A stretch of DNA of 64,000 nt from Sporosarcina koreensis (GCF_001531445.1 NZ_LQYA01000003.1:1-64000); one strand, 5' to 3'. Positions 40,565-50,106 are shown, numbered from the stretch's first letter. Program-made: numbers and translations. Notes: generated by a model from the sequence alone, not told the origin.

Positions 40565-40927
40565 ATGCCCGAACGCGTTCTTGCAACGGACGCCGCTTTG
40601 GAATTGATCGAATTACTGAAGGGAAAGCACGGCCCATTGATGTTCCACCAATCGGGAGGATGCTGCGACGGCTCCTCCCCGATGTGCTACCCGGAAGGCG
40701 ACCTGATCATTGGAGACCAGGACGTCCTTCTTGGACATATCGGCGGCACGCCTTTCTACATGCATAAAAACCAATTTGACTATTGGAAGCATACCCAGCT
40801 GATCATTGACGTCGTGGAAGGCAGGGGAGGCATGTTCTCATTGGAAGGAGTGGAAGGGAAGCGGTTCCTCACGCGGTCCCGTGCCTTCACGTCAGAGGAA
40901 AATGAAAAGCTCCAGCAAGAAGCATAG
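40565..40927 (+). CDS. DUF779 protein, aldehyde dehydrogenase partner
   Basis: The 120-residue protein starts at ATG 40565, seven bases after AAGGAGG. MFHQSGGCCDGSSPMCYPEGDL is the DUF779 hallmark with three cysteines, and GGTPFYMHKNQFDYWKHTQLIIDVV follows. The family occurs almost only next to acetaldehyde/AldB-type dehydrogenases. Its biochemical role is unknown; the cysteines suggest metal or thiol chemistry. It is transcribed with the dehydrogenase 40 bases upstream. Confidence 0.9.
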   Translation: MPERVLATDAALELIELLKGKHGPLMFHQSGGCCDGSSPMCYPEGDLIIGDQDVLLGHIGGTPFYMHKNQFDYWKHTQLIIDVVEGRGGMFSLEGVEGKRFLTRSRAFTSEENEKLQQEA

Positions 40928-40977
40928 AATGGGCTATCCGGAAAGTCAGTTTTTACTAACTTTCTGGATAGCCCCGT
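40928..40977 (+). terminator. Terminator of aldehyde dehydrogenase operon
   Basis: GGGCTATCC-GAAAGT pairs with ACTTTC-GGATAGCCC, followed by CGTTTC. The T run is weak. Confidence 0.7.
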
Positions 40978-40988
40978 TTCATTAGTAT

Positions 40989-41180
40989 AAGTGATCATAA
41001 ATCACGTCGAGTGATCATAAAACCTGATAAGTGATCATAAATCACGTCGAGTGATCATAAAACCTGATAAGTGATCATAAAACTCAGCGAGCGATTATAA
41101 AACCTGGCAAGTGATCATAAAACTCCGCAAGCGATCATAAATCACAACAAATGATCATAAATCTCAGCAAGTGTGTAAAA
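40989..41180. repeat. Intergenic 20-bp period array (GTGATCATAA type), the longest in the window
   Basis: GTGATCATAA (or GCGATTATAA, GCGATCATAA, ATGATCATAA) starts at 40991, 41011, 41031, 41051, 41071, 41091, 41111, 41131 and 41151, with a decayed GTGTGTAAAA at 41171: ten units at exactly 20 bp. Four early units form two exact 40-bp copies. The other ten bases of each unit vary (ATCACGTCGA, AACCTGATAA, AACTCAGCGA and others). It lies between two terminators in a 324-base gap between convergent genes; nothing else is seen there. Confidence 0.95.
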
Positions 41181-41193
41181 TGTCACCCCCACG

Positions 41194-41248
41194 CAAAAAA
41201 GACTGCCCTTGAAAGTCGATCCATCGACCTTCTGGACAGTCCTTTTTC
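41194..41248 (-). terminator. Terminator of the SLH-anchored hydrolase gene
   Basis: AAAAAAGACTGCCC pairs with GGACAGTCCTTTTT, with inner GGTCGATGG/TCGACC complementarity. It lies four bases past the stop. Confidence 0.85.
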
Positions 41249-41251
41249 AAA

Positions 41252-42895
41252 TCATTGATTCGTCAGGCTTAACAACTTCGTCAATAGACTCGCAGCAAAC
41301 GCGCGCGTCGCCGGTTCAGTCGGATGGAAAGCTCCGTCCTCCAACGAAATGACACCGAGTCCACTCATCGTTGCAATTGCTTGGATCGTCTCCACGTCAT
41401 AATCGCCCATATCCGTCGGCGACGTGAATGTATTGGATGCAGGCATATCGCCACCAAGTTCACTCGCAGCTACACGCCATACCATAAGTGCAAGTTGTGC
41501 ACGTGTCACATTTTCTGTCGGTTTGAAATTGCCGTTATCGCCTTTAACCAAGCCGTTCGCAAAAGCGGTTTGAATATCGGCTTGCGTAGCCTCTGAATAA
41601 TCCCCGATATCATCGAATGGAACCGCAACATTGGCCGCTGGCAGCTGCAACGCCCTCACGAAAACCGAAGCGGCTTGCGCGCGAGTCAATCCATTATCCG
41701 GCTTGAAAGTCCCGTCCGCATATCCATTGAAAATCCCGAGCAATGTGGCCTGCTCGATTGCACCCTCTGCCCAATGACCTTTAACATCGCTGAACGAAGA
41801 GACGGCTGCTTCCGTCGTCACATTTAAGGATGGTGATTCCTCGCTGCTGTTTCCGTTTCCATCTACTGCCATGATGGAAAAAGCATACGATTGATTTTCA
41901 TCCAAATCCTCGACCGTGAATGAAAGCACATCGCCATCAACAGAACCAATCTTTTCATCCTGTAGATAAATATCATATGTCGCAATCTGCCCTTCGGTGG
42001 TCGCCGCCTTCCAAGCAAGTGTGACAGAATCAGTTGTAACCTCATCCGCTACAAAAGCGTCGACTGGAATCCACGGATAATCAGCTTGGACTTTATTCCA
42101 AAACAGTTCCGCCACGACCTGATAGCCTTCCGGACTCAAGTGGATATTTTGCGGATTCGGTAAATTGGCCTTGAAATCTTTTGCAACGATATCAGCCGTT
42201 TGCACCCAATCGACATTCGGCAATTGTGCTGCCGTTTCAATCGCTTTGTTTACACCGGCCAACAGCTGCGCAAGCAAAGGTTGAATCTCCTTCGGTAGAT
42301 GAGGGTAAGGATTGTAATAACCCATCACGTAAACTTGCGCCTCAGGATTGATCGTATGGATAGCTGTAATGATCTTCATCAGATTCATGCCGACTTGCTT
42401 GATTTCCAACTGGAGCGCTTGCTCGTCATACATGACAGCAAACGTCGTCGGATCGATTTTCACATGAGCAAGGACATCGTTCGCACCCGCACTGATCGTA
42501 ATTAGACCGGCATTGGCAATCGCGTCATGAAGACGAATGGACTTGCCGCCAACGTCCCGCGTCGCATTTTCTTCAATATCCTTCAGCACATCCTTTGTCG
42601 TATAGCCAGGCGCGGCGAAGGTTTTATTGAAAGATTCCAAGAGCCCCGTTTCTTCCATAGTGCCTGCCAAATAATCGGCATAGCCGTCGCCCATTTCACC
42701 GAGGTGGTCCATTCCGGCAGCGAGTGAGTCCCCCAAAGCGAGATAGCTAGCGGAAGCGACCCATGTCGGTGCGGAAACTTCTGTCGTGTTTTCTTCTACC
42801 GTTGTATTAGCGCTTACATTTTGCGTTGGCGCGAGTCCGACATAAAGCACGAGCGCCAAAATAGCGAACCAATTGCATAAGAACTTTTTTCTCAT
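41252..42895 (-). CDS. Secreted SGNH/GDSL hydrolase with FN3 and three SLH domains
   Basis: The 547-residue exported protein has a signal peptide (MRKKFLCNWFAILALVLYVGLAPTQ with cleavage near NVSA). The SGNH lipase/esterase domain (about 50-280) has block I ALGDSLAAGMDH, SAGANDVL and a C-terminal NIHLSPEGYQ. A fibronectin-III domain (about 285-370) and three SLH repeats (FSDVKGHWAEGAIEQA, FDDIGDYSEATQADIQ and a third) follow. SLH domains bind pyruvylated secondary wall polymer, so the enzyme is held at the cell surface. The usual Asp three residues before the catalytic His reads Gln here, which may lower activity. Confidence 0.9.
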   Translation of the reverse strand: MRKKFLCNWFAILALVLYVGLAPTQNVSANTTVEENTTEVSAPTWVASASYLALGDSLAAGMDHLGEMGDGYADYLAGTMEETGLLESFNKTFAAPGYTTKDVLKDIEENATRDVGGKSIRLHDAIANAGLITISAGANDVLAHVKIDPTTFAVMYDEQALQLEIKQVGMNLMKIITAIHTINPEAQVYVMGYYNPYPHLPKEIQPLLAQLLAGVNKAIETAAQLPNVDWVQTADIVAKDFKANLPNPQNIHLSPEGYQVVAELFWNKVQADYPWIPVDAFVADEVTTDSVTLAWKAATTEGQIATYDIYLQDEKIGSVDGDVLSFTVEDLDENQSYAFSIMAVDGNGNSSEESPSLNVTTEAAVSSFSDVKGHWAEGAIEQATLLGIFNGYADGTFKPDNGLTRAQAASVFVRALQLPAANVAVPFDDIGDYSEATQADIQTAFANGLVKGDNGNFKPTENVTRAQLALMVWRVAASELGGDMPASNTFTSPTDMGDYDVETIQAIATMSGLGVISLEDGAFHPTEPATRAFAASLLTKLLSLTNQ

Positions 42896-43073
42896 ATTTC
42901 CTCCCTTTGGAACTATTTTTTTAATTTTACCTGACTATTGGGAATTTTTCAATATGGTATGGAAAATCTTGTTGGACAATCTGCTACCCACTGCCATATG
43001 TATGTTCACTTTTACCATCGTATGAGCAAAAAAATAAGGCGCCTCTCATAAAAGAAGAAGCACCGGAATACCG

Positions 43074-43469
43074 TTAAATAAATCGTTTTCTTTCCTCAGG
43101 AGATGGGAGCATGCATGCGCCTTCCGTTTTGCCGAACCAACGATGCCGGTTGCGCGCAAAATAGTCGTAAAAGCCGTCACGTATTTTACGTGGGACGAGT
43201 ATAAATATAAAAAAGAGATGCCACAAACCATCCAACTTCTTTGCGATATGAAGAGCAGCAGAAGATTTTGTGTATGCCTTACCATTTTCAATCAACACGA
43301 GACTGTCGACATCATCCGGAATATGAAACTGCTTCACATACTTTTCGCCGGTCTCGCTTTGCAATGAAGAAAAAAGGAAGTGGGCGGCAGGATCCCGTTT
43401 TATAATGAATTGCACACTTGAATTGCAAAAATTGCATTCCCCATCGAATAACACAATCCGCTTCATCAT
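43074..43469 (-). CDS. DCC-family thiol-disulfide oxidoreductase-like protein (DUF393)
   Basis: Starting at one of two adjacent ATGs (43469/43466) behind AAGGAGATACG, the protein of about 131 residues opens MKRIVLFDGECNFCNSSVQFIIKRD. The DxxCxxC motif names the family. YTKSSAALHIAKKL and RKIRDGFYDYFARNRHRWFG are the other conserved blocks. The fold is thioredoxin-like and redox activity is presumed. Members occur as lone proteins in many Bacillota, and physiology is unclear. Confidence 0.88.
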   Translation of the reverse strand: MMKRIVLFDGECNFCNSSVQFIIKRDPAAHFLFSSLQSETGEKYVKQFHIPDDVDSLVLIENGKAYTKSSAALHIAKKLDGLWHLFFIFILVPRKIRDGFYDYFARNRHRWFGKTEGACMLPSPEERKRFI

Positions 43470-43669
43470 CGTATCTCCTTCCGACATGCTTAGTATCATT
43501 ATATCCTTATTGAACAAAAAGAAACGCAATCTGTAATTCTTTGATTGTTACAGAAAATTCGGTATAATAGTAGTGAAGAAAGATGATCCCGTGAATTTAT
43601 TCTATCGCGGCCAGTGTTTTCAATTCTCGTCACATTTGCCTTGGGTACCATATGAAGGAGAGTGATTGA

Positions 43670-43846
43670 ATGGAACGCGTATTCATTGATCCGTACGAAA
43701 TGGAGCTAAGACAGGATCCCGATTATATCGCATCACTTGAAATGATCGGCGAAGGGTCACCTGTCCATTATCCGCAGTACACAAAGAAGGAGTTAAAAGA
43801 AACTGCCGGATATGATCCGAATGAATTGCCGCAAGCTTATCAATAA
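43670..43846 (+). CDS. Small acidic protein, hypothetical
   Basis: A 58-codon frame starts at ATG 43670, seven bases after AAGGAGAG, and ends TAA at 43844. The product MERVFIDPYEMELRQDPDY continues IASLEMIGEGSPVHYP and ends NELPQAYQ; it is acidic, Pro/Tyr-rich and without hydrophobic segment. I do not recognise it. The excellent ribosome site and the position just before a CotD-like coat gene make a real small gene likely, perhaps sporulation-linked. Confidence 0.6.
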   Translation: MERVFIDPYEMELRQDPDYIASLEMIGEGSPVHYPQYTKKELKETAGYDPNELPQAYQ

Positions 43847-43960
43847 CAAACACAAACTGCCTATCTCAGCAGTTTCACTTTATTTCTCCGCTGTCCATGG
43901 TCGCTCGCCCGTATGTCCCGTCCATTTTCACATGTAATAGATAGAGGGGGGTGAGTGAAG

Positions 43961-44293
43961 ATGATGATGCACCATGGACATTGTGGACATTGCGGAGGCC
44001 ACTGTGGGGGGCACTGTGGAGGGACCCGAATGTTGCCAGCCAGCCAAATGCCACAGAGCCAATTGCAGCCAATCGTATGCCCGACACAATGTCGTTACCA
44101 TGACCAATTCTTCCCAGTTGAACAACCATTTATCCATCCGATTGTAAACGTGAATAGGCAGCATCCGGTTGTTACACCGCGACATTATTTCACCGAAACA
44201 ACGGAAAACGTAATGGGAGCGCCAGTATTCCCTGGACGAGGGCCTGGTTTCGATAGAAGAGGCAGAGGCTTCTTTGGGAGAAGAGGATACTAA
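43961..44293 (+). CDS. CotD-like spore coat protein
   Basis: The 110-residue protein starts at ATG 43961 after AGGGGGG. Residues 1-21 are His/Cys/Gly repeats (HHGHCGHCGGHCGGHCGG). The middle, IVCPTQCRYHDQFFPVEQPFIHPIVNVNRQHPVV, matches the CotD core as I recall it (THCCEHH..PHIHPxHTTNVNHQH). The C-terminus is Arg/Gly/Phe-rich (GRGPGFDRRGRGFFGRRGY). CotD is an inner-coat protein made under sigma-K in the mother cell. The His/Cys clusters could bind metals or form disulfides. Terminator follows. Confidence 0.8.
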   Translation: MMMHHGHCGHCGGHCGGHCGGTRMLPASQMPQSQLQPIVCPTQCRYHDQFFPVEQPFIHPIVNVNRQHPVVTPRHYFTETTENVMGAPVFPGRGPGFDRRGRGFFGRRGY

Positions 44294-44300
44294 CAGCAAT

Positions 44301-44348
44301 ACCGCTGTCTCCAGCGTCGAGCACATCGACAAAGGGACAGCTTTTTTG
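44301..44348 (+). terminator. Terminator after CotD-like gene
   Basis: GCTGTC-GTCGA pairs with TCGAC-GACAGC, followed by TTTTTT. Confidence 0.85.
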
Positions 44349-44370
44349 CTTGAATCGCGTAGGTGGAATT

Positions 44371-44450
44371 TCTGAAGCATGCGATATCCCCGCGTCCAAA
44401 GCAATCCCCGCGCGTCCAAAGTAGTACCTCGTAGGTCTAATTCCCAACAA
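44371..44450. repeat. Possible short 20-bp array (GCGTCCAAA type)
   Basis: CGCGTCCAAA occurs at 44391 and 44411, with a related GTAGGTCTAA at 44431, at 20-bp spacing. Only two to three units are recognisable, so this is a weak member of the fixed-period family. Confidence 0.4.
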
Positions 44451-44485
44451 AAAGCCGCCCCCCGAATAGGAGGCGACTACAATTT

Positions 44486-47400
44486 TCAATCCACATTAAA
44501 ATAACGTGCATCCGGATGTGCAAACACGATTGCAGACACTGATGCTTCGGGCTCCATCATGAATTCCTCCGTCAGATGCACACCGATATCTTCCGGCTTC
44601 AGCAATCCGAACAGCTTCGCCTGATCCTCCAAATTCGGACAAGCCGGATAGCCGAACGAGAAGCGCTGGCCTTGGTACTTGGCGGCGAACCGATCGCGCA
44701 TCGTAAAGTCGGTAGCATCCGGGAAGCCCCATTGGTCACGGATTTCCTGATGGACACGTTCTGCGAAGCCTTCTGCGAGTTCAAGCGCAGTCGCTTGGAA
44801 CGCATGGCTCTCAAGGAATTTCCCTTCCGCTTTTAGCTTATTCGCATAATCCCGAACGCCGTGACCTGCAGTTACTTGCATAAATGCGACGTAATCCATC
44901 TCCCCGCTATCGACCGTCTTCAAATAGTCGGCAAGACAAAGGAATGGCTCCTTGCTTTGACGAGGGAATGTGAACCGCTCGATTTCCGTCTTCCCGTCTA
45001 CCGGATCATAAATGATCACATCGTCACCGTCAGCTTGTGCAGGGAAGAATTGATACATGCCAGAAGCTGATAAATTACCTGATTCCAAAAATCCGGTCAC
45101 CATCTTATGAAGCTGCACCGCTCGCTCCTCACCATTCGCAAGCATCTTGTCGACATTTCCGCGCAAGCCTAAATGATGCCCGATCAACGTCCGCATATTG
45201 ACGTATGGATACAAATGTGAAACGGAATAATCTCTCAGGACACGTCTACGAAGATCCGACGGAACGAATACCGGTGCATCCTCCCGTACTGTCTTCACAG
45301 GTCTCGGTAACACGGCAACCGCAGTATCCCGCGTCGCTCGGATCGCCTCCGACTCAAGCCGCTTTTCCTGCTTCTCGACAAGTTCATTCAACAATGCCTC
45401 TTTGTCGCCGCCTTGCAATCGATTCGCAAGTTCAAGCCCTTGCATGGCGTCCTTCGCATAAATAACAGGTCCATCATATTCCGCAGCAATCTTTGTTTCC
45501 GTAAATCTACGAGTCAACGCAGCGCCTCCAACCATGACAGGCGTATCAATGCCTGCTGCCTTGAAGTCCTGAGCGGTAATTACCATTTGCTGCGCCGATT
45601 TCACAAGCAAGCCGGACAAACCGATAATATCCGGCTTCTCTTTCCGAATAACGTCAATGAGCGTCGCGGGCGTCACTTTAATGCCAATGTCGATGACGCG
45701 ATATCCGTTATTGCTCAAAATGATATCGACGAGGTTTTTCCCAATGTCATGGACGTCGCCTTTCACGGTCGCCAAAATGATTTTCCCTTTGCCGGAATCA
45801 TCCTCTTTCTTCTCCATGAACTGCTCAAGGAATGAAACCGACGCCTTCATCACTTCCGCACTTTGCAAAACTTCCGCGACAATCAGCTGGTTATCGTTGA
45901 AGAGGCGGCCGACCTCGGACATGCCTTCCATCAACGGTCCGTTAATGACATCTAGTGGCGTGTCATACATCGTAAGCGCAGCTTCCAAGTCGGGGATCAA
46001 TCCTTCCTTCGTCCCCTCCACAACGTAATAAGCTAACCGTTCAGGCACCGTCTTCGGAATATCATCCTCCGTCTTTTCCTTCTTTTTATCCCGGTAGAAA
46101 TCAGTGAAATCTGCTAGTGTCTGATCTGTCGTATGGAATAGAAGATCGTTTGCAAGGTTTATTTCATTCTCAGGAATCGAGGCGAAGCGCTCTAATTTCT
46201 CTGTATTGACAATCGCGTAATCGAGTCCTGCCTGGGTGCAATGATACAAGTACACCGCGTTCAATACTTCCCGGCCAACAGGAGGCAGCCCGAAGGATAC
46301 ATTACTTACACCAAGCGTCGTCAATGACCGCGGCATTTTCTCCTTGATGAGCCTGATGCCTTCAATCGTTTCGACCGCAGAACCGATGTATTGTGCATCA
46401 CCCGTTCCGACAGGGAACACGAGCGGGTCGAAAATGATATCTTCAGGGGCGATTCCCCATTTATTCACAAGCAGGTCATACGAACGTTCAGCGATTTCAA
46501 GCTTCCGTTCGCGCGTTACTGCCATCCCGATTTCATCGATCGTCCCGACGACGACCGCAGCGCCGAATTTCTTCACGAGAGGCAGCACTGCATCGAACCG
46601 TTCTTCGCCATCCTCCAAGTTGATGGAGTTGATGATCGCTTTTCCTTGGGAGAATTTCAACGCCTCTTCGATGACCTTTTCATCTGTCGAGTCAATGACG
46701 AGAGGCACTTTCACCTTTTTGACGACTTCCTGCATGAAGTTCTTCATGTCTTCGAGCTCATCACGGTCAGGATTCGCGAGGCAGATGTCCAGGACATGTG
46801 CGCCGCCGCGCACTTGGGCACGTGCGATCTCGGAAGCTTCCTCGAATTTCTCCTCAACGATCAACCGTTTGAATTTCCTTGACCCGATGACATTCGTCCT
46901 CTCACCGATCAATAGCGGCCGCATCGATGGGTCGTACAATAACGGTTCAATCCCGGAAACGGCATGCTCATGTTCATTCTCCGGCTTTTGTCGCGGAGCA
47001 AGACCGTCCACCGCTTCGCGGATTGCACGAATATGGTCAGGCGTCGTTCCGCAACAGCCTCCGACCATATTCAGCCATCCTTTATCCGCAAATCCTTTCA
47101 GCTTTTGCGACAATGATTCGGGTGACTCGTGATAATGACCTTCCTCATCCGGCAGCCCGGCGTTCGGATAGCAAGTGACAAAGCTCGTTGCGAGATCGGA
47201 AAGCGACCGCAGATGATCGGTCATGAATTCCGGTCCCGTTGCACAGTTCAACCCGACAGATAGCGGCTTAATATGCTCAATGGAAATATAGAATGCTTCG
47301 ATGCTTTGACCGGCTAACGTCGTCCCCATCGGTTCGATCGTCCCGGAAATCATGACAGGCAGCTCGATGCCTGTTTCATCGAATGCCCGCTTGATACCAA

Positions 47401-47923
47401 TCGTTCCGGCTTTTACGTTAAGCATATCTTGGCTCGTTTCCATCAATAAAAGATCCGCGCCGCCTTCGATCAAGGCTTTTGCTTGAACGTAGAAGTCCTC
47501 GGAAAGCTTATCGAATGTAATCCCTCCGGTGACGGACAGAGTTTTCGTAGTCGGACCTATTGCACCGGCGACGAAACGCGGCCACTCCGGTGTCGAGTAG
47601 TCGGCTGCGCACTGTTTCGCGATCTCCACAGCTCTTTTATTAATCTCTGAAGCGCGGGGCCCGAGGCTGAATTCGTCCAGTACGAGTGGAGTGCCTCCGA
47701 ATGTGTTCGTACAGATGATATCCGCTCCCGCCTCCAAATAGGCCCGGTGGATCCGGTCCAAAATATCCGGGCGTAAAATGTTCAAATATTCGTTGCAGCC
47801 TTCGTATTCCTCTCCGCCGAAATCGTCTGCTGAGAGATCTTCCGCTTGCAGCATCGTGCCCATCGCTCCGTCTATGATGAGGATTCTATTTTTCAGTTGT
47901 TGTTCGATTGGATGTTTAGGCAT
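44486..47923 (-). CDS. metH: Cobalamin-dependent methionine synthase
   Basis: The 1145-residue protein contains all four MetH modules: homocysteine-binding barrel with zinc motif [13 protein letters not shown] (about residue 295), pterin-binding barrel ([18 protein letters not shown]), and cobalamin cap and Rossmann domain with the B12 ligand motif DVHDIGKNL. The SAM-binding reactivation domain ends in PDARYFNVD. It makes methionine from homocysteine and 5-methyl-THF. The start ATG 47923 (after AGAGGAA) overlaps the upstream gene by eight bases. Controlled by the SAM-I riboswitch upstream of the operon. Confidence 0.97.
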   Translation of the reverse strand: MPKHPIEQQLKNRILIIDGAMGTMLQAEDLSADDFGGEEYEGCNEYLNILRPDILDRIHRAYLEAGADIICTNTFGGTPLVLDEFSLGPRASEINKRAVEIAKQCAADYSTPEWPRFVAGAIGPTTKTLSVTGGITFDKLSEDFYVQAKALIEGGADLLLMETSQDMLNVKAGTIGIKRAFDETGIELPVMISGTIEPMGTTLAGQSIEAFYISIEHIKPLSVGLNCATGPEFMTDHLRSLSDLATSFVTCYPNAGLPDEEGHYHESPESLSQKLKGFADKGWLNMVGGCCGTTPDHIRAIREAVDGLAPRQKPENEHEHAVSGIEPLLYDPSMRPLLIGERTNVIGSRKFKRLIVEEKFEEASEIARAQVRGGAHVLDICLANPDRDELEDMKNFMQEVVKKVKVPLVIDSTDEKVIEEALKFSQGKAIINSINLEDGEERFDAVLPLVKKFGAAVVVGTIDEIGMAVTRERKLEIAERSYDLLVNKWGIAPEDIIFDPLVFPVGTGDAQYIGSAVETIEGIRLIKEKMPRSLTTLGVSNVSFGLPPVGREVLNAVYLYHCTQAGLDYAIVNTEKLERFASIPENEINLANDLLFHTTDQTLADFTDFYRDKKKEKTEDDIPKTVPERLAYYVVEGTKEGLIPDLEAALTMYDTPLDVINGPLMEGMSEVGRLFNDNQLIVAEVLQSAEVMKASVSFLEQFMEKKEDDSGKGKIILATVKGDVHDIGKNLVDIILSNNGYRVIDIGIKVTPATLIDVIRKEKPDIIGLSGLLVKSAQQMVITAQDFKAAGIDTPVMVGGAALTRRFTETKIAAEYDGPVIYAKDAMQGLELANRLQGGDKEALLNELVEKQEKRLESEAIRATRDTAVAVLPRPVKTVREDAPVFVPSDLRRRVLRDYSVSHLYPYVNMRTLIGHHLGLRGNVDKMLANGEERAVQLHKMVTGFLESGNLSASGMYQFFPAQADGDDVIIYDPVDGKTEIERFTFPRQSKEPFLCLADYLKTVDSGEMDYVAFMQVTAGHGVRDYANKLKAEGKFLESHAFQATALELAEGFAERVHQEIRDQWGFPDATDFTMRDRFAAKYQGQRFSFGYPACPNLEDQAKLFGLLKPEDIGVHLTEEFMMEPEASVSAIVFAHPDARYFNVD

Positions 47924-49763
47924 GGACAATATTCCTCTCTTTCTCAGCGTCAAGCTCTTTTATATGGCTGATCAGCTCCAAAGACATGTCGTAGCGGAGG
48001 AACGGTGTAATGATATAGATGCCATTGAAAAGTTCCGCCGCTGTGTCGATCAGTTCCTTGGCGATGTCGATGCCTTCTTGGGTCGCTTTTTCGCGATCAT
48101 CCCCGCAGGCGCGCATCCGTTCGAGCACCTCATCGGATAGTTTGATGCCTGGCACTTCGTGATGCAGGAATTCTGCATTCCGTATATTTGTCAGCGGCAT
48201 GATGCCGATGAAGATTGGTGTATCCAAATGCTTCGTCGCTTCGTAAATGTCGACGATCTTCTCCTTCGTATAAACAGGCTGCGTAATGAAATAATCCGCT
48301 CCGCATTCAATTTTCTTTTCAAGCCGTTGCACAGCACGGTCGAGTACGCGGACATTCGGATTGAACGCTGCGGCGACGGAGAACTTCGCTTTTTTGCGAA
48401 GTGGCTTGCCTGTGAATGAAATTCCTTCGTTCAATTGTTTGATGAGTTGCAGCAACTCCATGCTGGAGACGTCATAGACGCTCGTCGCGCCAGGGAAGTC
48501 ACCAACTTTCGTCGGGTCGCCTGTGACGGCAAGGATATCATGTATTCCTAGCGCGTCGAGCCCCATCAAATGCGATTGCAGGCCAATCAAGTTATGATCG
48601 CGGCACGTCAAGTGGACGAGCGGACGTATATGATGTTCATGCTTCAACATCGATCCCATCGCCATATTGCTGATGCGAGGGGAGGCGAGGGAATTGTCCG
48701 CCAACGTAACGGCATCGACGCCGGCTGCATGTAATTGGTTCGCGCCTTCGAAATAGTTCTCCGTTTCCAAATGGCGGGGCGTATCGAGTTCCACAATGAT
48801 GGTACGCTCTGTCTTCGCTTTGATGTGAAGCGGTTCGTGTTTTGCAGGCTCTGCTTCCCGGATAACGATCGGTTTTTGCGGCGTGACGGTTTTTTCCGTC
48901 ACCGGCGGCAGTCCTGCCAACTGCTTTTTCGCGGCGGCGATATGTTTCGGCGTCGTTCCACAGCATCCTCCGATCAGACGGACGCCTTCATCCCGAAGAA
49001 GCGCAGCTGCGCGACCGAAATAATCGGCTTCGGACGCATAGACGATCCGACCATCCTCGACATCGAGCAAGCTTGCATTCGGTGCAGCAGACAAAAATGC
49101 ACGATCTGGAATCGTCACTTTTTCAAATGCCTGGATTGTATGGTAGGGGCCCAACCGGCAATTGACGCCGACGATATCCGCTCCGAGCGTTTCCAACTGA
49201 TGAAGTGCATCATTCAAATGCATTCCATTTTGCAAGACACCGGGCTCATCCATCGCGACTTGTGCAATAAGCGGTATATCTGTCAGCTTTCGCAATTCGG
49301 TGACAACCGCTGACAACTCTTCAAAATCATAATACGTTTCTAACAACAGTCCGTCGGGATCTCCTGAAAGTAAGGCGTCTGCCTGTTCATGAACCATCGT
49401 AAGCACTTCGGCAATAGAAGCGTCGCTTTTCCGGATGCCTCGCAGCCCGCCGATCGTCCCGAGTACATATTGATTGCCAGGTGCAGCTGCCCGTTTTGCA
49501 ATCTGGATCGCCGCCTCGTTGAACTCCTTTACCCGATGATCTAAACCGTAGCGGGCGAGCTTAAGGGAATTGGCGCCATATGTATTCGTCTGGATGATAT
49601 CCGCTCCCGCGTCGATATACTCCCGGTGGATCTTCTCGATAATTTCCGGCTTCTCAACATTCAATTCCTCATAACTGAAGTCAATGCCATATGAATAAAG
49701 CAGCGTCCCCATCGCTCCATCTGCCACCAGTACATTATCTTTTAACCGATCAAGCAATCTCAT
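47916..49763 (-). CDS. yitJ: Bifunctional homocysteine S-methyltransferase / methylenetetrahydrofolate reductase (YitJ type)
   Basis: The 615-residue protein has an N-terminal homocysteine methyltransferase barrel (VADGAMGTLLYSYGIDF; zinc cysteines in [14 protein letters not shown] near 270). From about residue 320 a MetF-type reductase domain follows (IIVELDTPRHLETENYFEGANQL, then DILAVTGDPTKVGDFPGA). This is the YitJ arrangement, which supplies methyl-THF to the MetH encoded directly downstream. The start is ATG 49763, behind GAGGATGAG. It is the first gene after the SAM-I riboswitch, with a 20-bp repeat array in between. Confidence 0.95.
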   Translation of the reverse strand: MRLLDRLKDNVLVADGAMGTLLYSYGIDFSYEELNVEKPEIIEKIHREYIDAGADIIQTNTYGANSLKLARYGLDHRVKEFNEAAIQIAKRAAAPGNQYVLGTIGGLRGIRKSDASIAEVLTMVHEQADALLSGDPDGLLLETYYDFEELSAVVTELRKLTDIPLIAQVAMDEPGVLQNGMHLNDALHQLETLGADIVGVNCRLGPYHTIQAFEKVTIPDRAFLSAAPNASLLDVEDGRIVYASEADYFGRAAALLRDEGVRLIGGCCGTTPKHIAAAKKQLAGLPPVTEKTVTPQKPIVIREAEPAKHEPLHIKAKTERTIIVELDTPRHLETENYFEGANQLHAAGVDAVTLADNSLASPRISNMAMGSMLKHEHHIRPLVHLTCRDHNLIGLQSHLMGLDALGIHDILAVTGDPTKVGDFPGATSVYDVSSMELLQLIKQLNEGISFTGKPLRKKAKFSVAAAFNPNVRVLDRAVQRLEKKIECGADYFITQPVYTKEKIVDIYEATKHLDTPIFIGIMPLTNIRNAEFLHHEVPGIKLSDEVLERMRACGDDREKATQEGIDIAKELIDTAAELFNGIYIITPFLRYDMSLELISHIKELDAEKERNIVHA

Positions 49764-49794
49764 AAGAACTCATCCTCTCATCATTCGATATCCA

Positions 49795-49930
49795 CAATTC
49801 ACGCATAAATCCCATAATTGACGCATAACCGCTGTCAGAAACGCATAAATCCTAAAACTCACGCATAACTACCGCTAATTGCGCATAAATCTAAAAATCC
49901 GCGCATAATCCTCACGAAATACGCAAAAAG
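49795..49930. repeat. 20-bp period array in the yitJ leader (ACGCATAA type)
   Basis: ACGCATA, GCGCATA or ACGCAAA begins at 49801, 49821, 49841, 49861, 49881, 49901 and 49921, exactly 20 bp apart; the remaining bases vary. On the reverse strand the core reads TTATGCGT, like the arrays at 24487 and 54756. It lies in the transcribed leader, between the riboswitch terminator and the yitJ ribosome site. Confidence 0.92.
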
Positions 49931-49950
49931 TTCCGACTGCAATGAAAAAT

Positions 49951-50106
49951 AAAAAAGCCTTCGCTAAAAAAGAAGGCTTTACAAGTGAAATCTCGCTCCT
50001 TCTCATCTGCCAGGCCGAATCGGACCTGCTGGAATTAGCACCTGACCGTTAACGGCTGGTTGCTGAAGCTTCGACGGGCCAGTCCCTCAGCTTCTCTTGA
50101 TAAGAA
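49951..50106 (-). ncRNA. SAM-I (S-box) riboswitch with terminator
   Basis: Read on the reverse strand, the aptamer spans 50106 to 50000. P1 pairs TTCTTATC (50099-50106) with GATGAGAA (50000-50007). AGAAGCTGAGGGACTGGCCC, CAGCAACC, and GGTCAGGTGCTAATTCCAGC are the diagnostic S-box blocks. The terminator stem AAAGCCTTC/GAAGGCTTT (49954-49980) with T run follows. With high SAM it terminates transcription of yitJ-metH. The 457-base gap also holds the repeat array and, on the right, the region before the small gene at 50221. Confidence 0.96.

Noticed and set aside
40989-41180. The fixed-period arrays as CRISPR arrays
   Set aside because: Cores are only 8-13 bases and spacers 7-10 bases, too short for any CRISPR type, and no cas gene is in the window.
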